From Bacillota bacterium (lineage in GTDB: Bacteria > Macinerneyibacteriota > Macinerneyibacteria > Macinerneyibacteriales > DSCS01), in NCBI GenBank assembly GCA_011048995.1, contig DSCS01000062.1, positions 1 through 64,000 of the forward strand: DNA of 64,000 nucleotides, read 5' to 3'. Made by a program: the position numbers and the translations under genes. This document shows, piece by piece, positions 55,000-63,800 of the stretch. Position 1 is the first letter of the stretch. Every line of letters begins with the position of its first letter. The notes under the pieces are model-generated. The model saw only the letters and a list, made by a program, of their open reading frames with translations, was not told the origin of the DNA and did no database searches.

Positions 55000-55299
55000 T
55001 TACCAAAGCTTGCCCTGAGACTCTTTAATCAAGCTGTACTCATCAGGATCTGCTTCGTTTTTCTTCGCCTCTTCCAACGCTTTCTGTGCGTCTTCGAGTT
55101 CCTGCTGATTGTCTTCGATGGCTTCTTCTGCTTCCATGACTTTCACTTCGGCAGCTACAGCGGCATCTTTCGCAGGCACGGCTTTTTCCGGGATCTTGAC
55201 CAATTTGTCATGATCCATGGTTTCTACACGTTTAACACAGCCGGTACCCGCAACAAGCAACAGAGCAACGACCAAGATTAGTAATAATCCTTTTTTCAA
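55000..55299 (-). CDS. Small Lpp-like lipoprotein
   Basis: About 99 residues: signal peptide with C-terminal lipobox-like AGTGC, then an Ala/Glu/Asp-rich helix with heptad repeats (~30-85), reminiscent of Braun-type outer-membrane lipoproteins but unrelated in detail. I choose a TTG start at 55299, because AGGAGG lies eight bases upstream; the GTG at 55308 would overlap that site. Strong promoter directly upstream; with the LysM gene it may link the outer membrane to peptidoglycan. Confidence 0.75.
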   Translation of the reverse strand: MKKGLLLILVVALLLVAGTGCVKRVETMDHDKLVKIPEKAVPAKDAAVAAEVKVMEAEEAIEDNQQELEDAQKALEEAKKNEADPDEYSLIKESQGKLW

Positions 55300-55343
55300 C
55301 TCACTCACCTCCTCAGGTTATCTGAAATAAACATCCTTCAACC

Positions 55344-55372
55344 AGTATAAAAAATTTTTACCCTTATGTCAA
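55344..55372 (-). promoter_or_regulatory. Strong promoter for the small lipoprotein and LysM genes
   Basis: Minus strand -35 TTGACA (55367-55372), 17-base A/T-rich spacer, -10 TATACT (55344-55349). It starts directly beyond the aspS stop codon. Predicted leader is about 37 bases with AGGAGG before the start. Confidence 0.8.
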
Positions 55373-57118
55373 TCAGTTTTTATTATTTACTTTAATTTCC
55401 AATTCGTCAAGCTGAAAAGCATCGACTTCTGACGGAGACTCTGTCATCAGGCAAGCGGCATTCGTCGTTTTTGGGAAGGCGATGACATCCCGTATTGATT
55501 CTTCCCCCAAAAGGATCTGGACAAACCGGTCGATTCCCGGAGCAATTCCCGCATGAGGCGGGGTCCCGTATTGAAGAGCTTTGAGAAAAAACCCGAAGCG
55601 TTTCTGCAATGTCTCCGGAGCCAAACCGATCTTTTCAAAAACCTGTTTCTGAAGAGAGCGGATATGGTTTCTGACACTGCCGCTTGCTATTTCCTCTCCA
55701 TTCAACACAAGGTCATAGGAACGTGACCTGATTTTTTCAGGTGATTTCTCAAGATAGCGCTCCATATCTTCAGCTACAGGCATGGTAAAGGGGTGATGTT
55801 CTGTCTCATAACGCTTTTGATCTTCATTATAGAAAAACATCGGAAAATCCGTGACCCATAAAAAATGAAGCCCTTTTGTTTCTCCGGCCAGCTGATACAA
55901 ATCCCGCAAGTAGAGGCGGACGGCCCCTAAAGCAGAGCAGGCAACAGAAGAGGCTGATGCCACTACAAAAAGGGTGTCACCCTCTTCCATCGCAAAGGAC
56001 CGGGTCAGGCTCTCCCCTTTATCCTGAAGAAATTTTGCCACAGGCGATTGTATCATGCCTTCTTTTATCTTGAACCACATCAGCCCGGCCGCCCCTTTGT
56101 CTTTGGCTAATGCGGTCATGGAGTCGATCTCTTTACGGCTGGGTTCATGTCCCTTCAAAAGAATTCCTTTGACGGCATCTCCGCGTTTTATGGCTTCTTC
56201 CAAAATAGTAAACCCTTCGGGCCGGCACTCTTCCGTCTTGTCTTCTATCAAAAGGCCGAAACGCGTATCGGGCTTATCCGACCCGTATCGGGACATCGCC
56301 TCTTCATAAGTCATTCTCTGAAAGGGTACAGGGACAGAAATCCCCGCGGCACTGTGTACGACATCGCGAAAAAGAACTTCTGTAACCCGGAAAACATCCT
56401 CTTCATCAGCATAGGCCATCTCAATATCCAATTGAGTAAACTCAGGTTGGCGGTTAGCCCGGAGATCTTCATCCCTGAAACAGCGGGAGATCTGGAAATA
56501 TTTGTCTACACCCCCGATCATCAGCAGCTGTTTGTAGATCTGCGGAGATTGGGGCAAAGCATAAAAAGAGCCTGCCTGAAGCCTGGACGGGACAAGATAA
56601 TCCCTGGCCCCTTCGGGAGTGCTTTTAGATAAAATAGGAGTCTCGACTTCGATAAAACCCTTCTCTGACATAAAATCCCTTATCTTTTTGATGACATCAT
56701 GGCGGAATCTCAGATTTCTCTGCATCTTTTCACTGCGTAAATCGAGATATCGGTACTTCAGACGCGTCTCTTCTGAAGGATTATCAGAAATGGGGAAGGG
56801 TTCTGAATGAGAATAGCGCACCCATTCATTGACTGCGATCTCAATCTCCCCTGTAGAAAGATGGTGGTTTTTATCCTGTCGTTCGACAACATCCCCCTTC
56901 ACTCCAATAGAATCCCCGACAATGCAATGTTTGATCTCAGCCAGTCCTTCGATCTCCGGACGAAAGACAAGCTGAATGATCCCCGTATGATCCCAAAGGT
57001 CTACAAAGACGAATTTTCCAAAGTCTCTTATTTTTTTTATCCATCCGTTCAGGATGACTGTCGTCCCTTTGTCTGTCAGGTTCAGACAGGCGCAATTATG
57101 GCTTCTCTTTAACAGCAT
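55373..57118 (-). CDS. aspS: Aspartyl-tRNA synthetase, bacterial type
   Basis: 581 residues: N-terminal OB-fold anticodon domain (~1-105), class II catalytic core with the inserted bacterial GAD domain (~275-400), motif 2 FRDEDLRANRQPEFTQLD and motif 3 GIAPGIDRFVQILLG. Joins Asp to tRNA-Asp. Whether it is also active on tRNA-Asn cannot be judged. Starts 14 bases after hisS, the common Firmicutes-style order. Confidence 0.96.
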   Translation of the reverse strand: MLLKRSHNCACLNLTDKGTTVILNGWIKKIRDFGKFVFVDLWDHTGIIQLVFRPEIEGLAEIKHCIVGDSIGVKGDVVERQDKNHHLSTGEIEIAVNEWVRYSHSEPFPISDNPSEETRLKYRYLDLRSEKMQRNLRFRHDVIKKIRDFMSEKGFIEVETPILSKSTPEGARDYLVPSRLQAGSFYALPQSPQIYKQLLMIGGVDKYFQISRCFRDEDLRANRQPEFTQLDIEMAYADEEDVFRVTEVLFRDVVHSAAGISVPVPFQRMTYEEAMSRYGSDKPDTRFGLLIEDKTEECRPEGFTILEEAIKRGDAVKGILLKGHEPSRKEIDSMTALAKDKGAAGLMWFKIKEGMIQSPVAKFLQDKGESLTRSFAMEEGDTLFVVASASSVACSALGAVRLYLRDLYQLAGETKGLHFLWVTDFPMFFYNEDQKRYETEHHPFTMPVAEDMERYLEKSPEKIRSRSYDLVLNGEEIASGSVRNHIRSLQKQVFEKIGLAPETLQKRFGFFLKALQYGTPPHAGIAPGIDRFVQILLGEESIRDVIAFPKTTNAACLMTESPSEVDAFQLDELEIKVNNKN

Positions 57119-57132
57119 CTTATGGGCCTCCC

Positions 57133-58368
57133 TCAGATCAAATGTTCCCTTATATCGATAGGTGACACGTAAACTTCATCTCCCGAATCCATTTTTTTCA
57201 AATGGATCTCTTCTGAATATGCTTCATCATCCCCCAAAAGGACGACAAAACGATATCCCTTTTTATGAGCATACTTTAATTGGTTTTTTAAAGAGCGCTC
57301 ATCAGCAAGAAATTCAACAGAAAGGCCGCATTTCCTTAAAGCGGAACTTTTTTCCAGCAAAGGCACTTTATCTGTCAGGCTCCACGCGATAAAAAGGTCT
57401 GACAGGTTCTTTTCAAAAAGGCCAGTATCAGAAAGAAGCGCCACAAGGCGGTCAACTCCGATTGCAAATCCAAAGCCAGGGACAGGCCGGCCGCCTAAAG
57501 CCTCCACTAATCCGTCATAACGCCCTCCGCCCATCAACGCATTCTGGGCCCCTTCTCCTCCATGGATCTCAAAGACTGTTCTGACATAATAGTCCAATCC
57601 CCTTACAAGAAATCTGTCCCGCTCAAAGGGTATGCTTCGGCGCGTCAATATATCACGAAGCTCTTCATCATACTTCCGGCAGGAATCACATAAAAAATCA
57701 CCTATATCAGGTGAAAGCTGAGTCACAGCCCGGCATTTCTCATTTTTGCAATCCAAAACACGCAAAGGATTGGTCTCAATACGCTGGCGGCAATCAGGGC
57801 ATAATTCATCAGCATGCTTGTGAAGATAAGCCTTCAAAGCTCCGTTATAGGCCGGGCGGCATTGAGAACAACCGATATTATTCAATTTGACCACGGGGTT
57901 CTTGATCCCGATGGCCGTAAAATAGGCAACCAGCATATCGAGCGTATCGGCGTCAAGAAGATAAGATTCGATACCGAAAGCCTCCACCCCGAATTGATAA
58001 AATTGACGGAATCGCCCTTTCTGAGGCCGCTCATAACGAAACATGGGGCCTGTATAAAAAAGTTTTTGAACGGGATCGTTTTTATCTAATCCCTTTTCAA
58101 TATAATAACGCACAACCCCGGCTGTCCCTTCAGGTCTTAATGTGATACTGCGCCCTTTGCGGTCCTCAAAAGTATACATCTCTTTCTGAACAATATCGGA
58201 CATGTCTCCGATTCCCCGGGAAAAGAGTTCTGTCATCTCCATAATCGGAATCTTGATCTCTTCATATCCGTAAAGCTCAAAATAATAACGGGCTTTTTCT
58301 TCGATCATCTGAAAAATGCGGGCCTCACGGCCGGCGATATCCCTCATCCCTCTTAACGCCTGAATCAT
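57133..58368 (-). CDS. hisS: Histidyl-tRNA synthetase
   Basis: 411 residues from the ATG at 58368, which is preceded by GGGGGAGG; upstream in-frame codons are not needed. Class II motifs: RPEGTAGVVRYYIE, FYTGPMFRYERPQKGRFRQFYQ, and the histidine motif GLDYYVRTVFEIH. An insertion with cysteine pairs (CPDC, CDSC) forms the zinc-type module seen in many HisRS. First gene of hisS-aspS. Confidence 0.96.
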   Translation of the reverse strand: MIQALRGMRDIAGREARIFQMIEEKARYYFELYGYEEIKIPIMEMTELFSRGIGDMSDIVQKEMYTFEDRKGRSITLRPEGTAGVVRYYIEKGLDKNDPVQKLFYTGPMFRYERPQKGRFRQFYQFGVEAFGIESYLLDADTLDMLVAYFTAIGIKNPVVKLNNIGCSQCRPAYNGALKAYLHKHADELCPDCRQRIETNPLRVLDCKNEKCRAVTQLSPDIGDFLCDSCRKYDEELRDILTRRSIPFERDRFLVRGLDYYVRTVFEIHGGEGAQNALMGGGRYDGLVEALGGRPVPGFGFAIGVDRLVALLSDTGLFEKNLSDLFIAWSLTDKVPLLEKSSALRKCGLSVEFLADERSLKNQLKYAHKKGYRFVVLLGDDEAYSEEIHLKKMDSGDEVYVSPIDIREHLI

Positions 58369-58395
58369 GAAAACCTCCCCCATTAATGAAAAATC

Positions 58396-58423
58396 ACTAT
58401 ACCACAAATTGAATAATTTGCAA
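58396..58423 (-). promoter_or_regulatory. Promoter of hisS-aspS
   Basis: Minus strand -35 TTGCAA (58418-58423), 16-base spacer, -10 TATAGT (58396-58401) with TGG just before it (extended -10). Predicted leader is about 20 bases with a strong ribosome binding site; no T-box or other leader structure fits in this space. Confidence 0.7.
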
Positions 58424-58443
58424 TAATTCAATTCCCGCACTCC

Positions 58444-58472
58444 TTGATAATTCGTCTCCTTGCTCCCATACT
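58444..58472 (+). promoter_or_regulatory. Possible promoter of the small orphan gene
   Basis: Plus strand TTGATA (58444-58449), 17-base spacer, CATACT (58467-58472). The -10 match is partial (four of six), so this is tentative. It points at the 71-residue ORF with AAGGA before its ATG. Confidence 0.35.
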
Positions 58473-58491
58473 TATAAAAAGGAAGTCAGAA

Positions 58492-58707
58492 ATGACCAGG
58501 GTTTTTTTATCTCCCGATGAGATGAGAGAGTTTTTTACTGTCGGTTTTGGCAGTTTTAATGTCTATGCCATTGATATTCAAGACGACAAAAGTGTTTTTG
58601 ACCTGCACGGCAGTGCCGACGGCTGCCGATGGGCCCTCCTGATGAAAGAACATCCCATTCCCCCGGGATTTCTCCGCCATTTGTTCAAGTATTCAGAGAT
58701 CTTATAA
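58492..58707 (+). CDS. Orphan small protein, 71 residues
   Basis: Reads MTRVFLSPDEMREFF and ends FKYSEIL. The ATG has AAGGA about eight bases upstream. Mixed charged and aromatic, no signal peptide or membrane helix; I recognise no family. It lies on the opposite strand to hisS and hcp, with a tentative promoter and a strong hairpin right after the stop, so it looks like an independent gene. Not excluded: a chance ORF. Confidence 0.55.
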   Translation: MTRVFLSPDEMREFFTVGFGSFNVYAIDIQDDKSVFDLHGSADGCRWALLMKEHPIPPGFLRHLFKYSEIL

Positions 58708-58708
58708 A

Positions 58709-58734
58709 GCAAGAGGGGGCTTGCCCCCTCTTGC
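58709..58734. terminator. Bidirectional hairpin between the small gene and hcp
   Basis: Perfect 12-pair inverted repeat GCAAGAGGGGGC/GCCCCCTCTTGC with a two-base gap, between two converging genes. The minus-strand side is followed by TTTAT, so it best serves as the hcp terminator; the plus side has few T. Confidence 0.75.
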
Positions 58735-58745
58735 ATTACGGACCC

Positions 58746-60377
58746 TCAGCGTCCCAGCATCATCATCCCGACATCGGCTTTGGCATCACTGATAGTTTTG
58801 ATGTCGAATTTTTCAATCAGGATTTTGGCAATATTCGGGGAAAGAAAAGCCGGCAGAGTCGGCCCTAAACGAATCCCTTTGACACCTAAAAAGAGAAGCG
58901 CCAAAAGGACAGCCACAGCTTTCTGCTCATACCAGGCAATATCAAAAGAGAGCGGCAATTGATTGATGTCCTCCAAGCCGAAAACCTCTTTCAGTTTCAA
59001 GGCGATAAGAGCCAGTGAATAGGAGTCATTACACTGCCCGGCATCCAGAACACGGGGAATACCACCGATATCTCCCAATTCCAGTTTATTGTATCGGTAT
59101 TTGGCACATCCTGCAGTCAGAATAATCGTGTCCTCGGGAAGTTCCCTGGCAACATCTGTATAATACTGACGGGAAGAAAAACGTCCGTCGCATCCGGCCA
59201 TGACGACAAAACGTTTGATGGCCCCTGACTTCACGGCGTCCACGACTTTATCGGCCAAAGCCAACACCTGATTATGGGCGAAACCGCCTACGATTTTTCC
59301 CTTTTCTATTTCACGGGGAGGCGGACATTTTTTGGCCAGCGCGATGATCGTGCTGAAATCTTTCTCTTTTCCTTCTTTCCGGTCGGGGATATGCTGCACC
59401 CCGGGATATCCGGTCATGCCCGTTGTAAAGATCCGGTCTTTATAACTCTCTTTAACCGGAATAATACAGTTTGTAGTCATGAGAACAGGCCCGTTAAAAG
59501 AGTCAAATTCCTCATTTTGTTTCCACCAGGCATTTCCGTAATTTCCCACAAAATGGCTGTACTTTTTAAAAGCGGGATAGTAATTTGCAGGAAGCATTTC
59601 TCCATGGGTGTAAACGTCCACTCCGGTCCCTTCCGTCTGCTTCAGCAACTCTTCCATATCTCTCAAATCATGGCCCGAAATAAGGATCCCGGGATTGTTT
59701 CCCACACCGATATTGACTTCACTGATTTCAGGATGGCCATAAGTCTCTGTGTTTGCTTTGTCCAGAAGAGCCATTCCGGCGACGGCCATCTCACCGGTTT
59801 TCAAAACCAGGGCCGTCAGGATATCCGGGTCCTCTTCCAGGGCTACGGCACTTAATGCATCTGCAAAGAATTCAAAAATTGTCTCATCTTGGTATCCTAA
59901 GACATGGGCATGATCGACATACGCGGCGATCCCTTTCAGCCCGTAAACTGTCAGTTCACGCAATGAGCGGACATCTTCATTTTCTGTAGCCTCTATGCCC
60001 TTCTCATAACCCCGGCTCACAAACTCCTCTTCAGTAACAGCTTTCCATAATAAGAGGTCCCCGAATCTCTCTTTTTTCGGAAGCAGAGAGGCAATACGCT
60101 CTCTCCTCTTTAAAGCCTCACGGGCCAATTCGACAATCCGCATATCGTCAAAATTGGCATTGGTGATTGTTGCAAACAGAGCCTGTGCAATAAAAGGCCC
60201 CTCCTCTTTCATGGCGGTTTTATCCCCGTTTTCCTTGAGGGCAACGGCCAAACCTTTCAACCCGTCTATCAATGCATCCATCAGCACCGCTGTTCTTTCA
60301 GGTTTCCCGCAAACACCGCGCACCTTACAGCCTTTATTTCCGGCTGTCTCCTGACACTGATAACAAAACATCGACAT
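58746..60377 (-). CDS. hcp: Hybrid cluster protein (Hcp)
   Basis: 543 residues, anaerobic nitric-oxide/hydroxylamine-reacting enzyme with a 4Fe-2S-2O hybrid cluster. N-terminal CX2CX8CX5C (Cys5, 8, 17, 23), the spacing of the strict-anaerobe class with a [4Fe-4S] cluster. Ligand segments present: [42 protein letters not shown] and [11 protein letters not shown]. The start at 60377 has GGAGGT eight bases upstream. 40 bases after the cupin gene. Confidence 0.95.
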   Translation of the reverse strand: MSMFCYQCQETAGNKGCKVRGVCGKPERTAVLMDALIDGLKGLAVALKENGDKTAMKEEGPFIAQALFATITNANFDDMRIVELAREALKRRERIASLLPKKERFGDLLLWKAVTEEEFVSRGYEKGIEATENEDVRSLRELTVYGLKGIAAYVDHAHVLGYQDETIFEFFADALSAVALEEDPDILTALVLKTGEMAVAGMALLDKANTETYGHPEISEVNIGVGNNPGILISGHDLRDMEELLKQTEGTGVDVYTHGEMLPANYYPAFKKYSHFVGNYGNAWWKQNEEFDSFNGPVLMTTNCIIPVKESYKDRIFTTGMTGYPGVQHIPDRKEGKEKDFSTIIALAKKCPPPREIEKGKIVGGFAHNQVLALADKVVDAVKSGAIKRFVVMAGCDGRFSSRQYYTDVARELPEDTIILTAGCAKYRYNKLELGDIGGIPRVLDAGQCNDSYSLALIALKLKEVFGLEDINQLPLSFDIAWYEQKAVAVLLALLFLGVKGIRLGPTLPAFLSPNIAKILIEKFDIKTISDAKADVGMMMLGR

Positions 60378-60417
60378 ATTGACCTCCTTTTGCTTTTCGA
60401 CAATACGCACACATCAC

Positions 60418-60741
60418 TCATTCTTCAAGGGGAGCTTGCCTTAGTAAAAGAAGCAGCGCCTCCTCTTTTCCCTGATTAATAATGCCGTGCACAGATCCCG
60501 GCTCATCAACGGCCAGATCCCCGACTTTAAGCTCACAGCTCCCCTCTTCTGAATGAAAAAGGACACAGCCCCGGACAACGTAAAGATAAAAACGGTCTTC
60601 GACCATATGAGGTTCCACCGACTCTCCTGCAGGAAGAATCATCGAAATCACGGATAATCCCTCAAAACAGGTGAGCCGGACAGCCTTCCATACGGCCTCG
60701 GCATTAACAGCCTCCCCTGTATTGCGGTTCACAATATGCAT
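60418..60741 (-). CDS. Small cupin-domain protein
   Basis: 107 residues, single cupin barrel with VEPHMVEDRFYLYVVRG and AVDEPGSVHGI; His in PHMVED and in VHG could be metal ligands. Substrate unknown. Ribosome binding site AAGGAGG. It leads a two-gene unit with hcp, suggesting a role in nitrosative stress sensing or detoxification. Confidence 0.8.
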   Translation of the reverse strand: MHIVNRNTGEAVNAEAVWKAVRLTCFEGLSVISMILPAGESVEPHMVEDRFYLYVVRGCVLFHSEEGSCELKVGDLAVDEPGSVHGIINQGKEEALLLLLRQAPLEE

Positions 60742-60752
60742 GAAGCCTCCTT

Positions 60753-60772
60753 GTTAGTTTACACTTACTAAC
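60753..60772. promoter_or_regulatory. Inverted repeat in the cupin-hcp leader
   Basis: GTTAGT and ACTAAC, exact inverted halves, separated by eight bases, between the promoter and the cupin start codon. A possible operator; the regulator is not in the window. Confidence 0.55.
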
Positions 60773-60782
60773 CTATTGGTTA
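60769..60782. promoter_or_regulatory. Second inverted repeat next to the -10 box
   Basis: TAACC-TATT-GGTTA, a perfect five-pair inverted repeat that overlaps the end of the first repeat by four bases and ends two bases from the -10 box. Possible operator half-overlapping the other. Confidence 0.5.
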
Positions 60783-60784
60783 TC

Positions 60785-60812
60785 ATTATACTCACAATTG
60801 TGATGCTGTCAA
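60785..60812 (-). promoter_or_regulatory. Promoter of the cupin-hcp unit
   Basis: Minus strand consensus -35 TTGACA (60807-60812) and consensus -10 TATAAT (60785-60790), spacer 16. Such a perfect promoter would be strong unless repressed, which fits the palindromes around it. Confidence 0.85.
60792..60803. promoter_or_regulatory. Palindrome inside the hcp promoter spacer
   Basis: Perfect 12-base palindrome TCACAATTGTGA lying wholly between the -35 and -10 boxes. TGTGA/TCACA halves are typical of the CRP/FNR superfamily, which includes HcpR, although their usual arrangement has TGTGA first and a six-base gap. Position favours repression. Confidence 0.6.
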
Positions 60813-60856
60813 TCCTTTTTTATATTTTTTTGCTCAGGGATTTCGAAGGAGGACTC

Positions 60857-60893
60857 AAAACAAGGGAGTCCTCAAAACCAAAGGACTCCCTTG
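60857..60893 (-). terminator. Intrinsic terminator after the M16 protease gene
   Basis: Minus strand 11-pair perfect stem CAAGGGAGTCC/GGACTCCCTTG with an 11-base loop followed by TTTT, about five bases after the protease stop codon. Confidence 0.8.
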
Positions 60894-60897
60894 TCAT

Positions 60898-63800
60898 CTA
60901 TTCTACTGTCATCCAATAATCGCGGGGGTAGAGCATAACGATTTCGCCAGCGCCGGCTTCTTTCTTCAAATATTCTTCATAACGTTTTATCTGAGCTTCA
61001 TTGGCGATGATATAGACAATTCCGCCGAAAGGTTTATCCGGCCTTAAGCCGGGGATAACCAATGTGGCCCAATCATTGATCCGGGAAAACACCTTTTCAT
61101 CAAAATCATCCTGCTTTGATAGCGCCAGTATTCTCTGCCGCAATTTTTTATACAGATCCGGCCTTCTCCCATCCGCCAGAAGGCCCGCCATAATCAGAGC
61201 CCGATCGATAAACCCGTTTGCTTCGAAGGTATAAAAAAAAGAAGGAAGGACATTTTTGATCAGCTCCTTATCCCGGGGAGTGTGAACAAGAGTATCCCGT
61301 ACAAAAGCCATGGTCTGCGTCAAATCAGGGCATCGTTCGGCATAATAACGGACAGTTCCCGATTCCAGCGAAGCATTAAACCCGTTTGAATAGGCCAGGC
61401 CGGCCCTCCATGTCTGCATGAAGAGCCCTCTGGGGCCGCTTCCCCCCAAAAGTTTAGAAGCCATTGTCTTCATAATATCCTCATCACAATAGGTATGGAT
61501 ATCATTAATAACAGCCCGGTTCATATGAACTCCGGTAGTGCTGTCAGGATTCACAAGGGCGACAAAACTCTTTTCTGCCACTGCCCCCCGCCGATCCGCG
61601 ACATTGTCCCACACAAGAGGCCGAGAAGGAGAAGTCCTGATTTTATTTTTTTTCTTGTTATAACAAGCGACAACCTCTTTTGCAGCCGAAACAGCCTCTT
61701 CTATTCCTCTAGAGCTCCCTGCTGCAACAATTCTGACAGAGTGACGGTTTCTGAGTCTGCTCATTAAAATCTTTACGTCCTGAACAGCTTGTCCCGGGGA
61801 AAACTCAAGCTCTTCCTCAATTACGGCCAAAAGTCCCTCTGTGTCCTTTTTCCATGAATCGGGAGGCAATGACGGGAGAAAAGCCAAGAGATCGTCAACT
61901 GCTTCGGAAAATTCAGTCCCCGGCATCATCGCTTTGGCCTGCTCAAGGCTTTGAATAAAGCTGTCCCGTTTTTTTTCCTGTAAAAGGTTTTTCATCTCGT
62001 TCATTGCAGAATAAAAGATTTTTTTCTCTCCCCGGAATGTCCGGAAACGCCATTTCAGCCTTAAAAGATTGTATTGCTGAGTCAACGTACTCTTACAGGC
62101 CAGATAAAGATGGTTCTCCTGCGCATGTAATCCTTCCTCGGGGTCATGGACCCAACGCTCTTCAGTCCCTCTCATAAGATGAAGAGTACTGTCCAATCGA
62201 CGTGACAGCACTTCGGACAACCGTTTCGCATTCGCTTCGGAAAGCTGCGTCTTTTCAGTCATATCCCTGATCCATTCGACGGCCCTGACAGATTCGTCTC
62301 CCCTCCGGCCTGATGCCGAGACTTTCAACTCAACTCGCCCGCTTTTGGGATTACTGCTATAGTCGATATCCAGATCCAGAATCTCCTCTTTCAGCCTTTT
62401 TTCAATATCTTCATATGAATAGTCTGTTCCGTCTACAGTCAGGCCGGCATAATGCAGGATTTCAGGAAGGCCGGAAAGATAGATATAATCCTTTTCCTTC
62501 ACACATCGCAAATCGAAATAAAAAGCTGTTGTCACCGTCTCCATCTGATGGAAAGAAGCCGTAAAAAGATACCCGCCCCCTGTCAATTTTTCAGTATGAT
62601 ATTGAAGCGAGCGGTCAAGCTCCATGGGAGGTGATGAGATGAAGGAAGGCATGCGGATCTTTTCTTCCGTTTCCTCGATCTGTGCTGTTTTTCTCTCGTA
62701 TTCTTTTTGATACTTCTGTAACGCTTCCTGAAGGTCTTCGGCTCTGAATTCCCTTCTCAGCTCCTTACCGTATTCTTCAAGCCTTATCTTTTTTTCCTCT
62801 TCGATGCGTGCAGCATATCCGGGGTCGGGAACTGTCCGTACGGCAAAAGGCTTTTGTTTAATCAAACCCCACTTATTCAAATATTGTTGAAAGAGAAGCG
62901 GATCCGCAGATAATGACTCATCGACCCGGTTCAGCAGAGGCTTCATGGTCAAATCCCTTTTTTCTCCGCCTATCCGATGCAGGAGAGAGAGATAATCCAT
63001 CCATGAAGAGCCCACAGAACGATAGCCGAAACGAGGCGGGTTTTCCATGATCGCCTGTCCCTCATTGACCATTTCTTTGATCAGCGTCCTGATAAGCTCA
63101 TTAAACTCCAGAAGCCCGGAGCTGTCTTTTTCTAACGCAGCAAATTTCTCCCAATCATTTAAAAGGATTGTATAAAGTGTCTTTACTCCCTGACCGGGTT
63201 CAAAATCGGAGCGGACATTATTGATCATAAAATAGCACGTGCGTGTCACATCATCATACCATCCGCCGACCCAATTGGCTCCTGTATCCTTCTCTCTGGT
63301 CTGTGGGGCGACAAAACGCTTCCACATTCTTGAGTTCTCCCCCGAAAACATTCCCTTTATGAAAAGGCCGAAGAGAATCTCTTCTTCAGCTGTCTCCACC
63401 GGAACACGCCAGGCATAAGTCACCGTTCCCGGTGTATGGACATTTGCTGCCGGAAAAGGCACCTCCTCCCAGGCCGGGAGACGCGTGTCATCAATGTCTG
63501 CCAGCGACGCCAGACACTCCTCGGGATGGTCATCAGAAACATTCTTTGCAGCATAATCACTCAAAATGCTGTCTAATTGCTTCAGTGTTTCTTCCAAAGG
63601 AGCTTCTGCAGGCATAACCAGGATCAATCCCATATTGTCTGTCCGATAATATTTTTTTTGAAAAGCGATGATCTCTTCCGGAACGGCTTGTCTGATCGCC
63701 GGGGGATACCCGCCCGATGAGCGGCCCCGCGGGTCCTGATCTCCGAAAATCAATTTCTGAAGGCGGAAATAGGCCAAAGTCCCCGCTTTTTCAAAGGCGC

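Noticed and set aside
58369-58440. Upstream extension of hisS
   Set aside because: The extra 24 codons overlap the promoter and leader; GGGGGAGG sits before the ATG at 58368, matching the usual HisRS start.
59274-59855. 193-residue plus-strand ORF opposite hcp
   Set aside because: Entirely inside hcp in the other direction, including the stretch that encodes hybrid-cluster ligands.
60378-60410. Upstream extension of hcp
   Set aside because: GGAGGT lies inside the extension and serves the ATG at 60377, where the family start [10 protein letters not shown] begins.
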